Shown here: piece by piece, positions 31,940-43,624 of the stretch
How the letters are laid out: each line of letters begins with the position of its first letter
Position numbering within the stretch: the stretch's first letter is position 1
Assembly (NCBI GenBank): GCA_947095585.1
Contig: OX352762.1
Coordinates: 49,337,540-49,401,539 of the forward strand
Direction of reading: 5' to 3'
Length of the DNA stretch: 64,000 bases
From: Nephrocerus scutellatus
Taxonomy: Eukaryota > Arthropoda > Insecta > Diptera > Pipunculidae
The notes under the pieces: model-generated
What the model saw: only the letters and a program-made list of their open reading frames with translations
The model's database searches: none
What the model was told of the DNA's origin: nothing
Translations under genes and position numbers: made by a program

Positions 31940-32775
31940 AATGTTTAAGATGTCAGAAACCTGGACATTTCATCCGCGACTGCATGGAACCAAGACCAGT
32001 ACAAGCCCCAGTACAGCCTGTAAATCGTGTTAAGATGCCTGAAAATTTACGACAGATGGGCGCATCACAGATGAATGAGGTGCAGCAGCCAGCTTACCTC
32101 GTAGGTGCAGGTGCAGAACAGGAAAAGCTTTACGGGGCGTAAGCTGGTGAAGAATTGAGAGAGCCCCAGGATCACGGTGAACACTGCCAAACTTGGAAAG
32201 GACAACAACAGCTTGGTTGTTAGTAGTGTGTTAGAAGGAAAACCATGTACGTTTACCTTGGATACAGGAGCTTCCAGATCAGTTGAAGTCCCAAAGTGGT
32301 GTCCAAAGGTCAAGTGGAAAAAGTGGTTTGTTATAATTTGAGGACAGCGACGGGTGAAATTTTAGTAACTAAGGGAGAGTGGTCCTGTAGTGTCATGTTT
32401 GAAGGAATACTGTTTTCTCATCAGTTTATTGTTGCCAGCATTACAGATGAATGCATATTGGGCTTGGATTTCATGACAGAGCACGATATGCCTCTTGATC
32501 TAAAGAACCACGTGTTAAAATGGCGTAATGTGAAAGTACCTTTGCAAATAAGTGACAACAAGAGTGGTGGGCTAAGAGTCATTTGCTGAAGAAAAAGTGG
32601 AGATACCACCGATGTGCGAGAAAATCATCTATGGCAAGGTGAACGGTGATCTTGGGGACAGTAGAGTAGGAATAGTGGAACCAACTAATTTCAACAAGAA
32701 CGGATTGCTATGCGGAAGAACTCTAGTGAAGCTCCAGCCCAAGATACCAGTGAGAATGATATGGAAATGAGAAGG
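31940..32775 (+). pseudogene. Gypsy 2 gag end and protease
   Basis: The knuckle RCQKPGHFIRDC (open frame 31891-32142) is followed in another frame by SSVLEGKPCTFTLDTGASRS (32215-32275), the retropepsin active site DTGAS. Then comes the 97-residue frame 32296-32589 with CILGLDFMTEHDMPLDLKN, the conserved end of the protease fold. Stops at about 32142 and 32589 break it. The protease would cleave the polyprotein. Confidence 0.8.
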
Positions 32776-32979
32776 TAATGATTGTTAGCCCATCACCGAA
32801 CGTGATAAAAGAAGGAACAGCCATTGGCAAAACTAAGGGAGTAAGCTGCATCGCAAACTGCCAGCCTGTTAAAGCAAAGAATACTCCACTAGATCTGGAA
32901 AGGAAGCAGATAATTCGTTCGCTGTGTAAACATTTTCAAGCAGCACAGCAACAAGCAGCAGAAAAGGCTATAGAGCAAT

Positions 32980-33870
32980 TTGCCGACGTGTTTGCTGTCA
33001 GCGACAATGACACGGGTTAAAAAGAATATAGTGCGACATCGAATCGATACAGGAAATGCTACTCCAAATGAACAGGCGCCAAAACCACTTGATAAACAAC
33101 AAGAGGCAGAAACACTGGTCAAGGAAATGGAACGTGATAGAATCATAGAGAAGTCCAAAAGACCATGGAGCTCACCTGTGGTACATGTTCAAAAGAAAGA
33201 TAGTTCAACGAGATTTTGTGTGGACTATCGGAAACTGAACGAAGTCACCAAGAAGGAAAGTTATCCATTACCGCGTATAGATGACACATTGGACACCTTA
33301 TCCGGAGCCAGAACCTTCAGTACATTGGATCTGAAAAGCGGATACTGTCCTGTAGCCAGAAGAAGAGAAGAAGACGACAAGGAGAAGACAGCATTTACTG
33401 CGGGAAACGGCTTGTATCAATTTTCTGTAATGCCGTTTAGTTTCCGCAACGCTCCTGCTACGTTTGAGCGGTTGATGGAACATGTTTTGCGAGGACTTAG
33501 CTGGAAGACATGTCTAGTATATTTGGATGACATCATTGTTTTTGGTAGTACATTTAATGGGAACGTGAATAATCTTCGGCAAGTTCTGGAAACTATAAAA
33601 GCAGCAGGATTAAAGTTGACTCCGCCGAAATGTAGTCTTTTAAAAAATAAAGTGAATTATTTGGGCCACATCGTATCCAGTCAAGGAGAAAGCACGGATC
33701 CCAAGAAGTTGGAAGCTGTTAACGAATGGCCGGTACCAAAGAATTTACATAAGCTGCGAAATTTTTTGGGGCTATGCTCCTACTATCGAAGGTTTGTGCC
33801 TAACTTCGCAGATGTTGCACGAAGCCGCACCAAAAATCATTCGAATTGCTGCAGGGAAATATAGTTCCCC
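32980..33870 (+). pseudogene. Gypsy 2 reverse transcriptase
   Basis: An open frame of 294 residues. It contains ERDRIIEKSKRPWSSPVVHV, FCVDYRKLNEVTKKESYPLP, FSTLDLKSGYCPVARR (the first catalytic D is present; the usual YWQ line is altered), GLYQFSVMPFSFRNAPATF, CLVYLDDIIVFG (active site intact) and the connection LHKLRNFLGLCSYYRRFVPN. The frame then shifts at about 33812 into RNase H. It is the best-preserved enzyme of this element. Confidence 0.9.
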
Positions 33871-34205
33871 AATTTTGGCATATCCACAGGCAAGAGATCT
33901 CGTCATACTGGACACTGATATCAGCAATGCGGGAATAGGGACGGTTCTATCGCAGAATCTAGAAAGTAGCGCGTAATAGCGTACTACAGCCGTTCGCTTT
34001 CTAAGCCCGAGAAGAACTACTGTGTGACGCGAAGGAAATTTCTAGCTGTTGTGGATAGCGTCAAACACTTCCACAAGTACCTATATGGTCAAGAGTTTCT
34101 TCTTCGAACTGGCCATACAGCTATGAAATGGTTAATGCAGTTCAGGGAACCAGAAGGTCAAGTGGCCAGATGGATCAAATGACTCTAGGAATAAACATTC
34201 AGAAC
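33795..34205 (+). pseudogene. Gypsy 2 RNase H
   Basis: The 60-residue frame 33794-33976 reads KYSSPILAYPQARDLVILDT, then NAGIGTVLSQ, the start of the gypsy-type RNase H. After a stop comes the line YYSRSLSKPEKNYCVTRR, KFLAVVDSVKHF and FLLRTGHTAMKWLM. The E of the usual REFLAVV line is K in this first unit (AAG at about 34037) but E in units 2 and 3 (GGAATTT context near 36149). The usual TDH is TGH. The domain is dead. This segment also begins the 2,112-bp tandem unit. Confidence 0.8.
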
Positions 34206-34375
34206 AGAGCATCAGAAATGAGTGCTGCACAATAATGCCGGTGGGTTATCCAGAAGAACTGTGCACCCCAATGCAAACACTGCACAAGGCAAGAAAACAA
34301 GAAGTGCTCTGAAGTAGTTGCACAAACAAGACTACAAGTTGAAGATCGCTGGACAAAAGAGCAGCTAAGGGAGGA

Positions 34376-34830
34376 ACAAGTGCGCGATGATTCGATTGTT
34401 CCAATATTTCAATGGATGGAGCAATGGCACGAGATTGCAACGGCAAGTCCTACAGTAAAAATTTACCGGGCTCAATGGCAGGCATTGAGATTGGAAGATG
34501 GACTGTTAATAAGGCAATGGGAATCGGCTTCTATTGGGCCAATTGCCGTAGAGACGTGGAAGAAAGACCCCAAACAAAAATAGAGAAAATGCAACAGTAC
34601 AATGTTGGAGCACCAGTTGAGCTGGTCCATTCCCGGAAACAAGAGACTGAAATCGCTATATGTATAATCGTGTGCATTGATTACTACAGTAAATGGGCAG
34701 AAGTCTATCTCACCGCAAACCAGGAAGCTAGCACGGTGGCTAGGCCTTCGTGGAAAATTGGATCTGCAGAATTGGAGTATCACTGGAACTACATTCCGAT
34801 CAAGGGCGGAATTTCGAATCACTAGTCTTT
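34376..34830 (+). pseudogene. Gypsy 2 integrase region, unit 1
   Basis: The frame at 34380-34583 (DDSIVPIFQWMEQW, LLIRQWES) is the linker before integrase. The overlapping frame 34412-34825 carries CIIVCIDYYSKWAEVYLTAN, the first catalytic D of the integrase core. The zinc-binding domain and the rest of the core are deleted or shifted. The same piece recurs at 36488-36942, 38600-39054 and 45755-46004. Confidence 0.75.
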
Positions 34831-35187
34831 CAATAGCTTTGCTAAGTACTCAACATCAAGAAAACGAGGACTACTCCGTTACATCCACAGTCAGACGGAA
34901 TGGTCGAAAAGTTCAACAGGACGCTGGAAGAGCACCTGCGAAAAGAAGTTAATGCCAACCAACATGAATGGGATCGTTGATACCGTTGTTTATGATTGGT
35001 TATCGTAGCGCTATCCACACCATGACTAAAAACTCACCGGCAATGGTTGTATTTGCAAAGAACTTCGTCTACCATGCGACATTAAATTTGGATCACCACC
35101 AGTAGAGCCGACAACAAAGGAGAACTACGTTCGTGATCTAAGACTAAGATCTAAGAGGATATATATGCTGCAGTAAGGAGGAACATA

Positions 35188-35463
35188 GTGGATGCCAGAA
35201 ACCGGATGAAAACGCGAGCAAACTGTGGAGGATTTCGGGAAGGAGATTTGGTCTGGCTTTACAATCCCAAAAGAAGAAAAGGTAAATCACCAAAACTACA
35301 GCAAAGTTGGGAAGGCCCTTACAAGATCATTAAGAGGATAAATGATGTAGTATATCGGATCCAACAAAGCCCCAGATGTAAAATGAAAGTTGTTCACATC
35401 GAGAGATTGACAAGGTGCAACATCAGAAGGAGTGCAAAATCTTTTCGGGACGAACAGAATTAA
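35188..35463 (+). pseudogene. Gypsy 2 integrase C-terminus, unit 1
   Basis: An open frame of 91 residues: GGFREGDLVWLYNPKRRKGK, LQQSWEGPYKIIKRINDVVY, MKVVHIERLTRCN. This is the integrase C-terminal domain, chromodomain-free. The stop is followed by the purine run GGTGGGGG (polypurine tract) and the LTR start. Identical open frames occur at 37300-37575, 39412-39687 and 46362-46637. Confidence 0.85.
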
Positions 35464-35474
35464 GGTGGGGGTAA

Positions 35475-35810
35475 TGTTACGAAAAGTAGTTAGTAGCGTA
35501 TATAATAGAGATCGAATCCTAAGATAAATCGCAATCTACATATTGCATAGTAAAAAGTAAGTAAGTAAGTAAGATTATTTGAAATGTAACCGCCTGTAAG
35601 TTTGAATCATTATGTACTTGTCAAAAATGTAGTCAAACCGGTGTGTGCAGTGCATAAAAAGTGGAATTAAACCAGTGAAGTTGTAAAAGTTCTTGCAAAG
35701 TGATTAAGCTACAACCTAAGAGAATTATTGTAAAGTACAAGTATTATAAGAGTTTTTGTGTGCAGTTAAAAGTTGTCCAGTATAAAATTGTGAACTTGTA
35801 TTATTCTTCA
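35475..35810 (+). repeat. 3' LTR of gypsy 2, first part (unit 1)
   Basis: Starts TGTTACGAAAAGTAG just after the polypurine tract and is cut at TTGTATTATTCTT by the RTE insertion. It includes a short GTAA microsatellite (about 35557-35572). Confidence 0.85.
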
Positions 35811-35918
35811 TCATATTTGGGTCTACAATCGGGGTCCGGTCCTGGCCTCCCGCAAAGTCTCTTCACCGGTCCCGATTTCGAGCCGATGTCATCCAGTTTG
35901 GCATCACTAAACTCTCGG

Positions 35919-38030
35919 CGCAGATGTTGCACGAAGCCGCACCAAAAATCATTCGAATTGCTGCAGGGAAATATAGTTCCCCAATTTTGGCATATCCACA
36001 GGCAAGAGATCTCGTCATACTGGACACTGATATCAGCAATGCGGGAATAGGGACGGTTCTATCGCAGAATGTAGAAAGTAGCGCGTAATAGCGTACTACA
36101 GCCGTTCGCTTTCTAAGCCCGAGAAGAACTACTGTGTGACGCGAAGGGAATTTCTAGCTGTTGTGGATAGCGTCAAACACTTCCACAAGTACCTATATGG
36201 TCAAGAGTTTCTTCTTCGAACTGGCCATACAGCTATGAAATGGTTAATGCAGTTCAGGGAACCAGAAGGTCAAGTGGCCAGATGGATCAAATGACTCTAG
36301 GAATAAACATTCAGAACAGAGCATCAGAAATGAGTGCTGCACAATAATGCCGGTGGGTTATCCAGAAGAACTGTGCACCCCAATGCAAACACTGCACAAG
36401 GCAAGAAAACAAGAAGTGCTCTGAAGTAGTTGCACAAACAAGACTACAAGTTGAAGATCGCTGGACAAAAGAGCATCTAAGGGAGGAACAAGTGCGCGAT
36501 GATTCGATTGTTCCAATATTTCAATGGATGGAGCAATGGCACGAGATTGCAACGACAAGTCCTACAGTAAAAATTTACCGGGCTCAATGGCAGGCATTGA
36601 GATTGGAAGATGGACTGTTAATAAGGCAATGGGAATCAGCTTCTATTGGGCCAATTGCCGTAGAGACGTGGAAGAAGGACCCCAAACAAAAATAGAGAAA
36701 ATGCAACAGTACAATGTTGGAGCACCAGTTGAGCTGGTCCATTCCCGGAAACAAGAGACTGAAATCGCTATATGTATAATCGTGTGCATTGATTACTACA
36801 GTAAATGGGCAGAAGTCTATCTCACCGCAAACCAGGAAGCTAGCACGGTGGCTAGGCCTTCGTGGACAATTGAATCTGCAGAATTGGAGTATCACTGGAA
36901 CTACATTCCGATCAAGGGCGGAATTTCGAATCACTAGTCTTTCAATAGCTTTGCTAAGTACTCAACATCAAGAAAACGAGGACTACTCCGTTACATCCAC
37001 AGTCAGACGGAATGGTCGAAAAGTTCAACAGGACGCTGGAAGAGCACCTGCGAAAAGAAGTTAATGCCAACCAACATGAATGGGATCGTTGATACCGTTG
37101 TTTATGATTGGTTATCGTAGCGCTATCCACACCATGACTAAAAACTCACCGGCAATGGTTGTATTTGCAAAGAACTTCGTCTACCATGCGACATTAAATT
37201 TGGATCACCACCAGTAGAGCCGACAACAAAGGAGAACTACGTTCGTGATCTAAGACTAAGATCTAAGAGGATATATATGCTGCAGTAAGGAGGAACATAG
37301 TGGATGCCAGAAACCGGATGAAAACGCGAGCAAACTGTGGAGGATTTCGGGAAGGAGATTTGGTCTGGCTTTACAATCCCAAAAGAAGAAAAGGTAAATC
37401 ACCAAAACTACAGCAAAGTTGGGAAGGCCCTTACAAGATCATTAAGAGGATAAATGATGTAGTATATCGGATCCAACAAAGCCCCAGATGTAAAATGAAA
37501 GTTGTTCACATCGAGAGATTGACAAGGTGCAACATCAGAAGGAGTGCAAAATCTTTTCGGGACGAACAGAATTAAGGTGGGGGTAATGTTACGAAAAGTA
37601 GTTAGTAGCGTATATAATAGAGATCGAATCCTAAGATAAATCGCAATCTACATATTGCATAGTAAAAAGTAAGTAAGTAAGTAAGATTATTTGAAATGTA
37701 ACCGCCTGTAAGTTTGAATCATTATGTACTTGTCAAAAATGTAGTCAAACCGGTGTGTGCAGTGCATAAAAAGTGGAATTTAACCAGTGAAGTTGTAAAA
37801 GTTCTTGCAAAGTGATTAAGCTACAACCTAAGAGAATTATTGTAAAGTACAAGTATTATAAGAGTTTTTGTGTGCAGTTAAAAGTTGTCCAGTATAAAAT
37901 TGTGAACTTGTATTATTCTTCATCATATTTGGGTCTACAATCGGGGTCCGGTCCTGGCCTCCCGCAAAGTCTCTTCACCGGTCCCGATTTCGAGCCGATG
38001 TCATCCAGTTTGGCATCACTAAACTCTCGG
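35919..38030 (+). repeat. 2,112-bp tandem unit 2
   Basis: Near-perfect copy of unit 1 with the same internal structure, carrying the same broken frames at +2,112. Confidence 0.95.
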
Positions 38031-40144
38031 CGCAGATGTTGCACGAAGCCGCACCAAAAATCATTCGAATTGCTGCAGGGAAATATAGTTCCCCAATTTT
38101 GGCATATCCACAGGCAAGAGATCTCGTCATACTGGACACTGATATCAGCAATGCGGGAATAGGGACGGTTCTATCGCAGAATCTAGAAAGTAGCGCGTAA
38201 TAGCGTACTACAGCCGTTCGCTTTCTAAGCCCGAGAAGAACTACTGTGTGACGCGAAGGGAATTTCTAGCTGTTGTGGATAGCGTCAAACACTTCCACAA
38301 GTACCTATATGGTCAAGAGTTTCTTCTTCGAACTGGCCATACAGCTATGAAATGGTTAATGCAGTTCAGGGAACCAGAAGGTCAAGTGGCCAGATGGATC
38401 AAATGACTCTAGGAATAAACATTCAGAACAGAGCATCAGAAATGAGTGCTGCACAATAATGCCGGTGGGTTATCCAGAAGAACTGTGCACCCCAATGCAA
38501 ACACTGCACAAGGCAAGAAAACAAGAAGTGCTCTGAAGTAGTTGCACAAACAAGACTACAAGTTGAAGATCGCTGGACAAAAGAGCAGCTAAGGGAGGAA
38601 CAAGTGCGCGATGATTCGATTGTTCCAATATTTCAATGGATGGAGCAATGGCACGAGATTGCAACGACAAGTCCTACAGTAAAAATTTACCGGGCTCAAT
38701 GGCAGGCATTGAGATTGGAAGATGGACTGTTAATAAGGCAATGGGAATCAGCTTCTATTGGGCCAATTGCCGTAGAGACGTGGAAGAAGGACCCCAAACA
38801 AAAATAGAGAAAATGCAACAGTACAATGTTGGAGCACCAGTTGAGCTGGTCTATTCCCGGAAACAAGAGACTGAAATCGCTATATGTATAATCGTGTGCA
38901 TTGATTACTACAGTAAATGGGCAGAAGTCTATCTCACCGCAAACCAGGAAGCTAGCACGGTGGCTAGGCCTTCGTGGACAATTGAATCTGCAGAATTGGA
39001 GTATCACTGGAACTACATTCCGATCAAGGGCGGAATTTCGAATCACTAGTCTTTCAATAGCTTTGCTAAGTACTCAACATCAAGAAAACGAGGACTACTC
39101 CGTTACATCCACAGTCAGACGGAATGGTCGAAAAGTTCAACAGGACGCTGGAAGAGCACCTGCGAAAAGAAGTTAATGCCAACCAACATGAATGGGATCG
39201 TTGATACCGTTGTTTATGATTGGTTATCGTAGCGCTATCCACACCATGACTAAAAACTCACCGGCAATGGTTGTATTTGCAAAGAACTTCGTCTACCATG
39301 CGACATTAAATTTGGATCACCACCAGTAGAGCCGACAACAAAGGAGAACTACGTTCGTGATCTAAGACTAAGATCTAAGAGGATATATATGCTGCAGTAA
39401 GGAGCAACATAGTGGATGCCAGAAACCGGATGAAAACGCGAGCAAACTGTGGAGGATTTCGGGAAGGAGATTTGGTCTGGCTTTACAATCCCAAAAGAAG
39501 AAAAGGTAAATCACCAAAACTACAGCAAAGTTGGGAAGGCCCTTACAAGATCATTAAGAGGATAAATGATGTAGTATATCGGATCCAACAAAGCCCCAGA
39601 TGTAAAATGAAAGTTGTTCACATCGAGAGATTGACAAGGTGCAACATCAGAAGGAGTGCAAAATCTTTTCGGGACGAACAGAATTAAGGTGGGGGTAATG
39701 TTACGAAAAGTAGTTAGTAGCTTATATAATAGAGATCGAATCCTAAGATAAATCGCAATCTACATATTGCATAGTAAAAAGTAAGTAAGTAAGTAAGATT
39801 ATTTGAAATGTAACCGCCTGTAAGTTTGAATCATTATGTACTTGTCAAAAATGTAGTCAAACCGGTGTGTGCAGTGCATAAAAAGTGGAATTAAACCAGT
39901 GAAGTTGTAAAAGTTCTTGCAAAGTGATTAAGCTACAACCTAAGAGAATTATTGTAAAGTACAAGTATTATAAGAGTTTTTGTGTGCAGTTAAAAGTTGT
40001 CCAGTATAAAATTGTGAACTTGTATTATTCTTCATCATATTTGGGTCTACAATCGGGGTCCGGTCCTGGCCTCCCGCAAAGTCTCTTCACCGGTCCCGAT
40101 TTCGAGCCGATGTCATCCAGTTTGGCATCACTAAACTCTCGGCG
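38031..40144 (+). repeat. 2,112-bp tandem unit 3
   Basis: Third near-perfect copy. After CTCGGCG the RTE sequence continues (TCCTGGTATACG) instead of returning to gypsy pol, so this unit holds the parental junction on the right. Its last 1.34 kb is also copied at 45754 onward. Confidence 0.95.
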
Positions 40145-43013
40145 TCCTGGTATACGCCATCCTTCCAGCGTAGGCTTGGACGGACTCGCTGTCGTGTTGC
40201 ATAAGTCCTACCGCAAAGGACTTTCCGAGCAGGATCCACTTCGCTCATGCGAGCTAGGTGTCCTGCCCACCGGAGCCTACCGAGCTTAATTTTCTTCACG
40301 ATGTCGACATCGCGGTAACGTTCGTAGATCTCATCATTATAGAGTCTCCGGAATCGTCCTTCCTCACATACGGGGCCAACAATTCTCCGTAAGACTTTTC
40401 TCTAAGAGGTCAGAATGCTTTTTGCTAAGCACCCAAGTCTCGGATCCGTATGTAAGTACTGGTATGACCATTGTCTTATATATCAGCAGCTTGGATGTTA
40501 TGGTTAAGTTCCTGGATTTGAAGAGTCTTGACAGGCTATAGTAGGCTTTGTTGGCTTTAAGCAACCGTGCGCGTATTTCTGGTTCCATGCTGTTATCGGC
40601 TGCTATAGTTTTTCCGAGATAGTTAAAGGATTTCACTATTCAAATTCGCGCTCCACTATCTGAATTGAGGGACCATCGTTGGATCTTCTACTCCATGTAC
40701 TTTGTTTTGCTCTCATTTATGTGCAGCCCCATATTTCGTGCGGCCTGCTCTATCTGGATGAAAGCTTCCTGTACAGCTCTTTGGTTTTTACCAACGATGT
40801 CAATACGTCTGCGTAAGCCAATGGAATTATAGAGGATTGTTCCTCTCGCCGTTACGTCAGAGTCTCGGATCACTTTCTCCAACGCCAGGTTGAAGAGGAC
40901 GCAGGCCAGTCCATCCCCTTGTCGGAGCCCTTTATAGATGTTGAATGGGCTTGATAGTGATCCGGATATTTTTACTTGGCTTATAACATTGGTCATGGTC
41001 AACCTACATAGTCGTGTCAGTTTATTTGGGATGCCGAATTCTCTCATGGCTTTATAAAGTTCTACTCTGGCTATGCTATCATAGGCGGCTTTAAAGTCTA
41101 TAAAAAGATGGTGTAGTGAGTTTTGAAACTCTAGACATTTTTCCATCACCTGCCTTAGGGTGTAAATCTGATCAGTTGTTGACTTGCCTGGGATGAAGCC
41201 ACACTGGTATGGACCAATGATGACTTTAGCGTATGGGGCTATCCTGTCTTGAAGAATAGAGGAGAAAATCTTATACGCGGTACTCAACAACGTTTTACCA
41301 CGATAATTGCTGCATTTTGTGATATCTCCCTTATTATGTATGGGGCACAGGATGCCTCTTCGCCAGTCTTCTGGCATAACTTCTTCTTCCCATACTTGCA
41401 CTATTATTTCATGAATTGCTTGGTGTAATGTGGGGGCTCCTATGTTTATCAGTTCCGCTGGGATCCCATCAGATCCCGGGGCCTTATTATTTTTGAGCCG
41501 ATTTATCGCTCTGCTAACTTCGACTATGCTTGGTGGCAGCAGCATAGTATGATCTTTGGTCATTGGAGGAGCCTCCAATTCCTCAGTTAGCTGGCCATTT
41601 AGCAACTCATGAAAGTACTCTTCCCATCGCTCTAAGATGCCTTTAAGATCGGCGATCAGATTACCCTCTTTGTCCTTGCAGTATGTGCAACGCGGTGAAT
41701 ATTGCGTCATACCGCGGACCCTTTGGTAGAACTTCCGGGCCTGGTGCGGTCCTTGCTCTCTGTACTGTTCCAGTTCACGGACGAGATTCTTCTCCCAGGC
41801 TGCTTTCTTTCGCCGGTGAACTGTTTTTTCATATCTTCTGAGCTCTTTATATTCATCTTCGCGTGCCCGCGTTCTATGAGATTGTTGCATTGCTCGGTAC
41901 GCAACATTCTTACGTTCAGTCGCTAGCTTACATTCGTCATCGAACCAGTCGTTTCGATCTCTATGACTACTGCCTAAGATGGAGTCAGCAGTACTGATGA
42001 CAGTATTCTTAAGGCGTGTCTATTTCTCTTCTACGCCCGACATCTCAGCCCCAGGACTTACTCTCCCTGCATTAAGGGCGAGTCCTATCGCTTGACCGTA
42101 GTTGTTTCTGGTTTTTTCATTGCGAAGGGCAGCCGTGTTGACTCGAATCTGATTCGCGGATGCAGTCTTCCGTGATGATGCAATCCGCGCTCGGAGCACC
42201 ATACCAACAAGATAGTGGTCCGAGTCGACGTTGGCGCCTCGGTACGTTCGTACCGTCATCAGGTTCGGGTTGTGGTGGCGGTCTATCAACACGTGGTCTA
42301 TCTGGTTGCGAGTGGCTCCATCGGGAGATACCCAGGTGGCTTTGTGGATATTTTTACGCGCAAACCTTGTACTCGCAACGACCAAATTATTGCTTGCTGC
42401 CATCTCTCGTGTTCTCGTGTAAGCTATGGGTGCCAATGTACTGCCTGAATACTGGCTCCCTACCTATTTTAGCGTTCATATCCCCCAGAATGATTTTTAC
42501 ATCATACTGAGGGCAGGCATGGAGTGTCCGTTCGACTGAATCAAAGAATTATTCTTTTTCATCATCCCGCCCGCCCCGAGCACATGATGTCTTGCATGAC
42601 AGCTGTAATAAATGTCATATTCTGATTTTTGTAAGATACCATTCCCTGTCCACCGCATCTCCTGAATTGCTGTTAAGTCAGCATTATTTTTGGACAGGGT
42701 ATCGGCTAGCTGCTGTGTAGCTCGAGCTCTATACAGTTTTCGTTGCCGTGGTCGTCGTCGTTCATCAGTGTATCCGAGGCTGATTTTGGGTTCCGTAATA
42801 ATAATTTTTTACAGGCTAGGTTATTGGCCTCGCGCCAACCTTACTTTGAAGGGACTAGCCCGATCATTCAGCTTTTCCTGCATTGGGGGAAAATTACCGG
42901 CGGCCACCACGTGGAGGTTTGATCGCACTTCCACCAGTCAGAGATAGTTACGGCCACATGCAATTCTAGAGCATTCTGTGTTATTCCCCCTATTTCTGCT
43001 GATGGCTGACCGC
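40033..43013 (-). mobile_element. RTE-clade non-LTR retrotransposon, copy A, within gypsy 2 LTR
   Basis: A minus-strand element of about 2.98 kb. Its 3' end (40033) follows the LTR sequence TTGTATTATTCTT (40020-40032). A decayed piece of LTR follows its 5' end (43014-43041). It encodes an endonuclease end, RT and the C-terminal region in broken frames. RTE elements have a single polymerase protein with an AP endonuclease and no ORF1 of jockey type. Confidence 0.88.
40087..42436 (-). pseudogene. RTE polymerase, copy A
   Basis: In order: EN end (42020-42436; NQIDHVLIDRHHNPNLMTVR and DSDHYLVGMVL, the catalytic H); then, after a TAG stop at 42019-42021, linker and RT (40688-41890; INRLKNNKAPGSDGIPAELI, FIDFKAAYDSIARVELYKAM, GLRQGDGLACVLFNLALEKV); then the C-terminus (40364-40636, MKSFNYLGKTIAADN, LTYGSETWVL) and the tail (40087-40299, RLRWAGHLARMSE). 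The YADD active site is gone: TILYNSI joins GLRRRIDIVG, where other RTE proteins have the AYADD line. The copy at 47632-49380 lacks the TAG stop and is open for 582 residues. Confidence 0.88.
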
Positions 43014-43041
43014 CATCATTATTTTGGACCTGTTAATTATA

Positions 43042-43611
43042 GCGAGTGGAGGATTTCGGGAAGGAGATTTTGTCTGGCTTTACAATCCCAAAAGAATAAA
43101 AGGTAAAGTTGGGAAGGCCCTTACAAGATCATTAAGAGGATAAATGATGTAGTATATCGGATCCAACAAAGACACAGATGTAAAATGAAAGTTATGCACA
43201 TCGACAGATTGACATGGTAATACATCAGACGGAGTGCAAAATCTTTTCGGGACGAACAGAATTAGGGGTAATGTTACGAAAAGTAGTTAGTAGCGTATAT
43301 AATAAAGATAGAATCCTAAGATAAATTGTAATCTACATACTGCATAGTAAAAATAAGCACCTTTATGTAGCATACTTTTAGGCTGTAAGATTATTTGAAA
43401 TGTAACCGCCTGTAAGTTTGAATCATTATGTACTTGTCAAAAATGTAGTCAAACCGGTGTGTGCGGTGCATAAAAAGTGGAATTTAACCAGTGAAGTTGT
43501 AAAAGTTCTTGCAAAGTGATTAAGCTACAACCTAAGAGAATTATTGTAAAGTAAAAGTATTATAAGAGTTTTTGTGTGCAGTTAAAAGTTGTCCAGTATA
43601 AAATTGTGAAC
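43042..43611 (+). pseudogene. Gypsy 2 integrase end and LTR start, diverged duplicate
   Basis: Matches 35217-35797 but with more changes and small deletions (20 bp lost in the KSPKLQQ line, and the GTAAGTAA tract replaced). It joins abruptly to the LTR remnant behind RTE copy A. The degree of change shows it is older than the 2,112-bp units. Confidence 0.8.
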
Positions 43612-43624
43612 TTGTATTATTCTT
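43612..43624. repeat. RTE target-site duplication in LTR, left copy
   Basis: TTGTATTATTCTT, repeated exactly at 45404-45416 on the other side of RTE copy B. The same left site precedes copy A (40020-40032). Confidence 0.85.

Larger units (their letters stand above)
33807..35918 (+). repeat. 2,112-bp tandem unit 1
   Basis: The unit contains gypsy 2 RNase H to integrase end, the first 336 bp of LTR, and about 108 bp of RTE 3' end. It joins unit 2 at CTCGGCG|CAGATG, where RTE sequence meets gypsy pol. It differs from units 2 and 3 at a handful of positions (for example 34449 and 34759-34765). Confidence 0.95.

Noticed and set aside
35557..35572. GTAA microsatellite repeated in each 2,112-bp unit, considered as a functional motif
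   Set aside because: It is part of the LTR and is absent from the diverged copy at 43350-43400. Nothing suggests a role.
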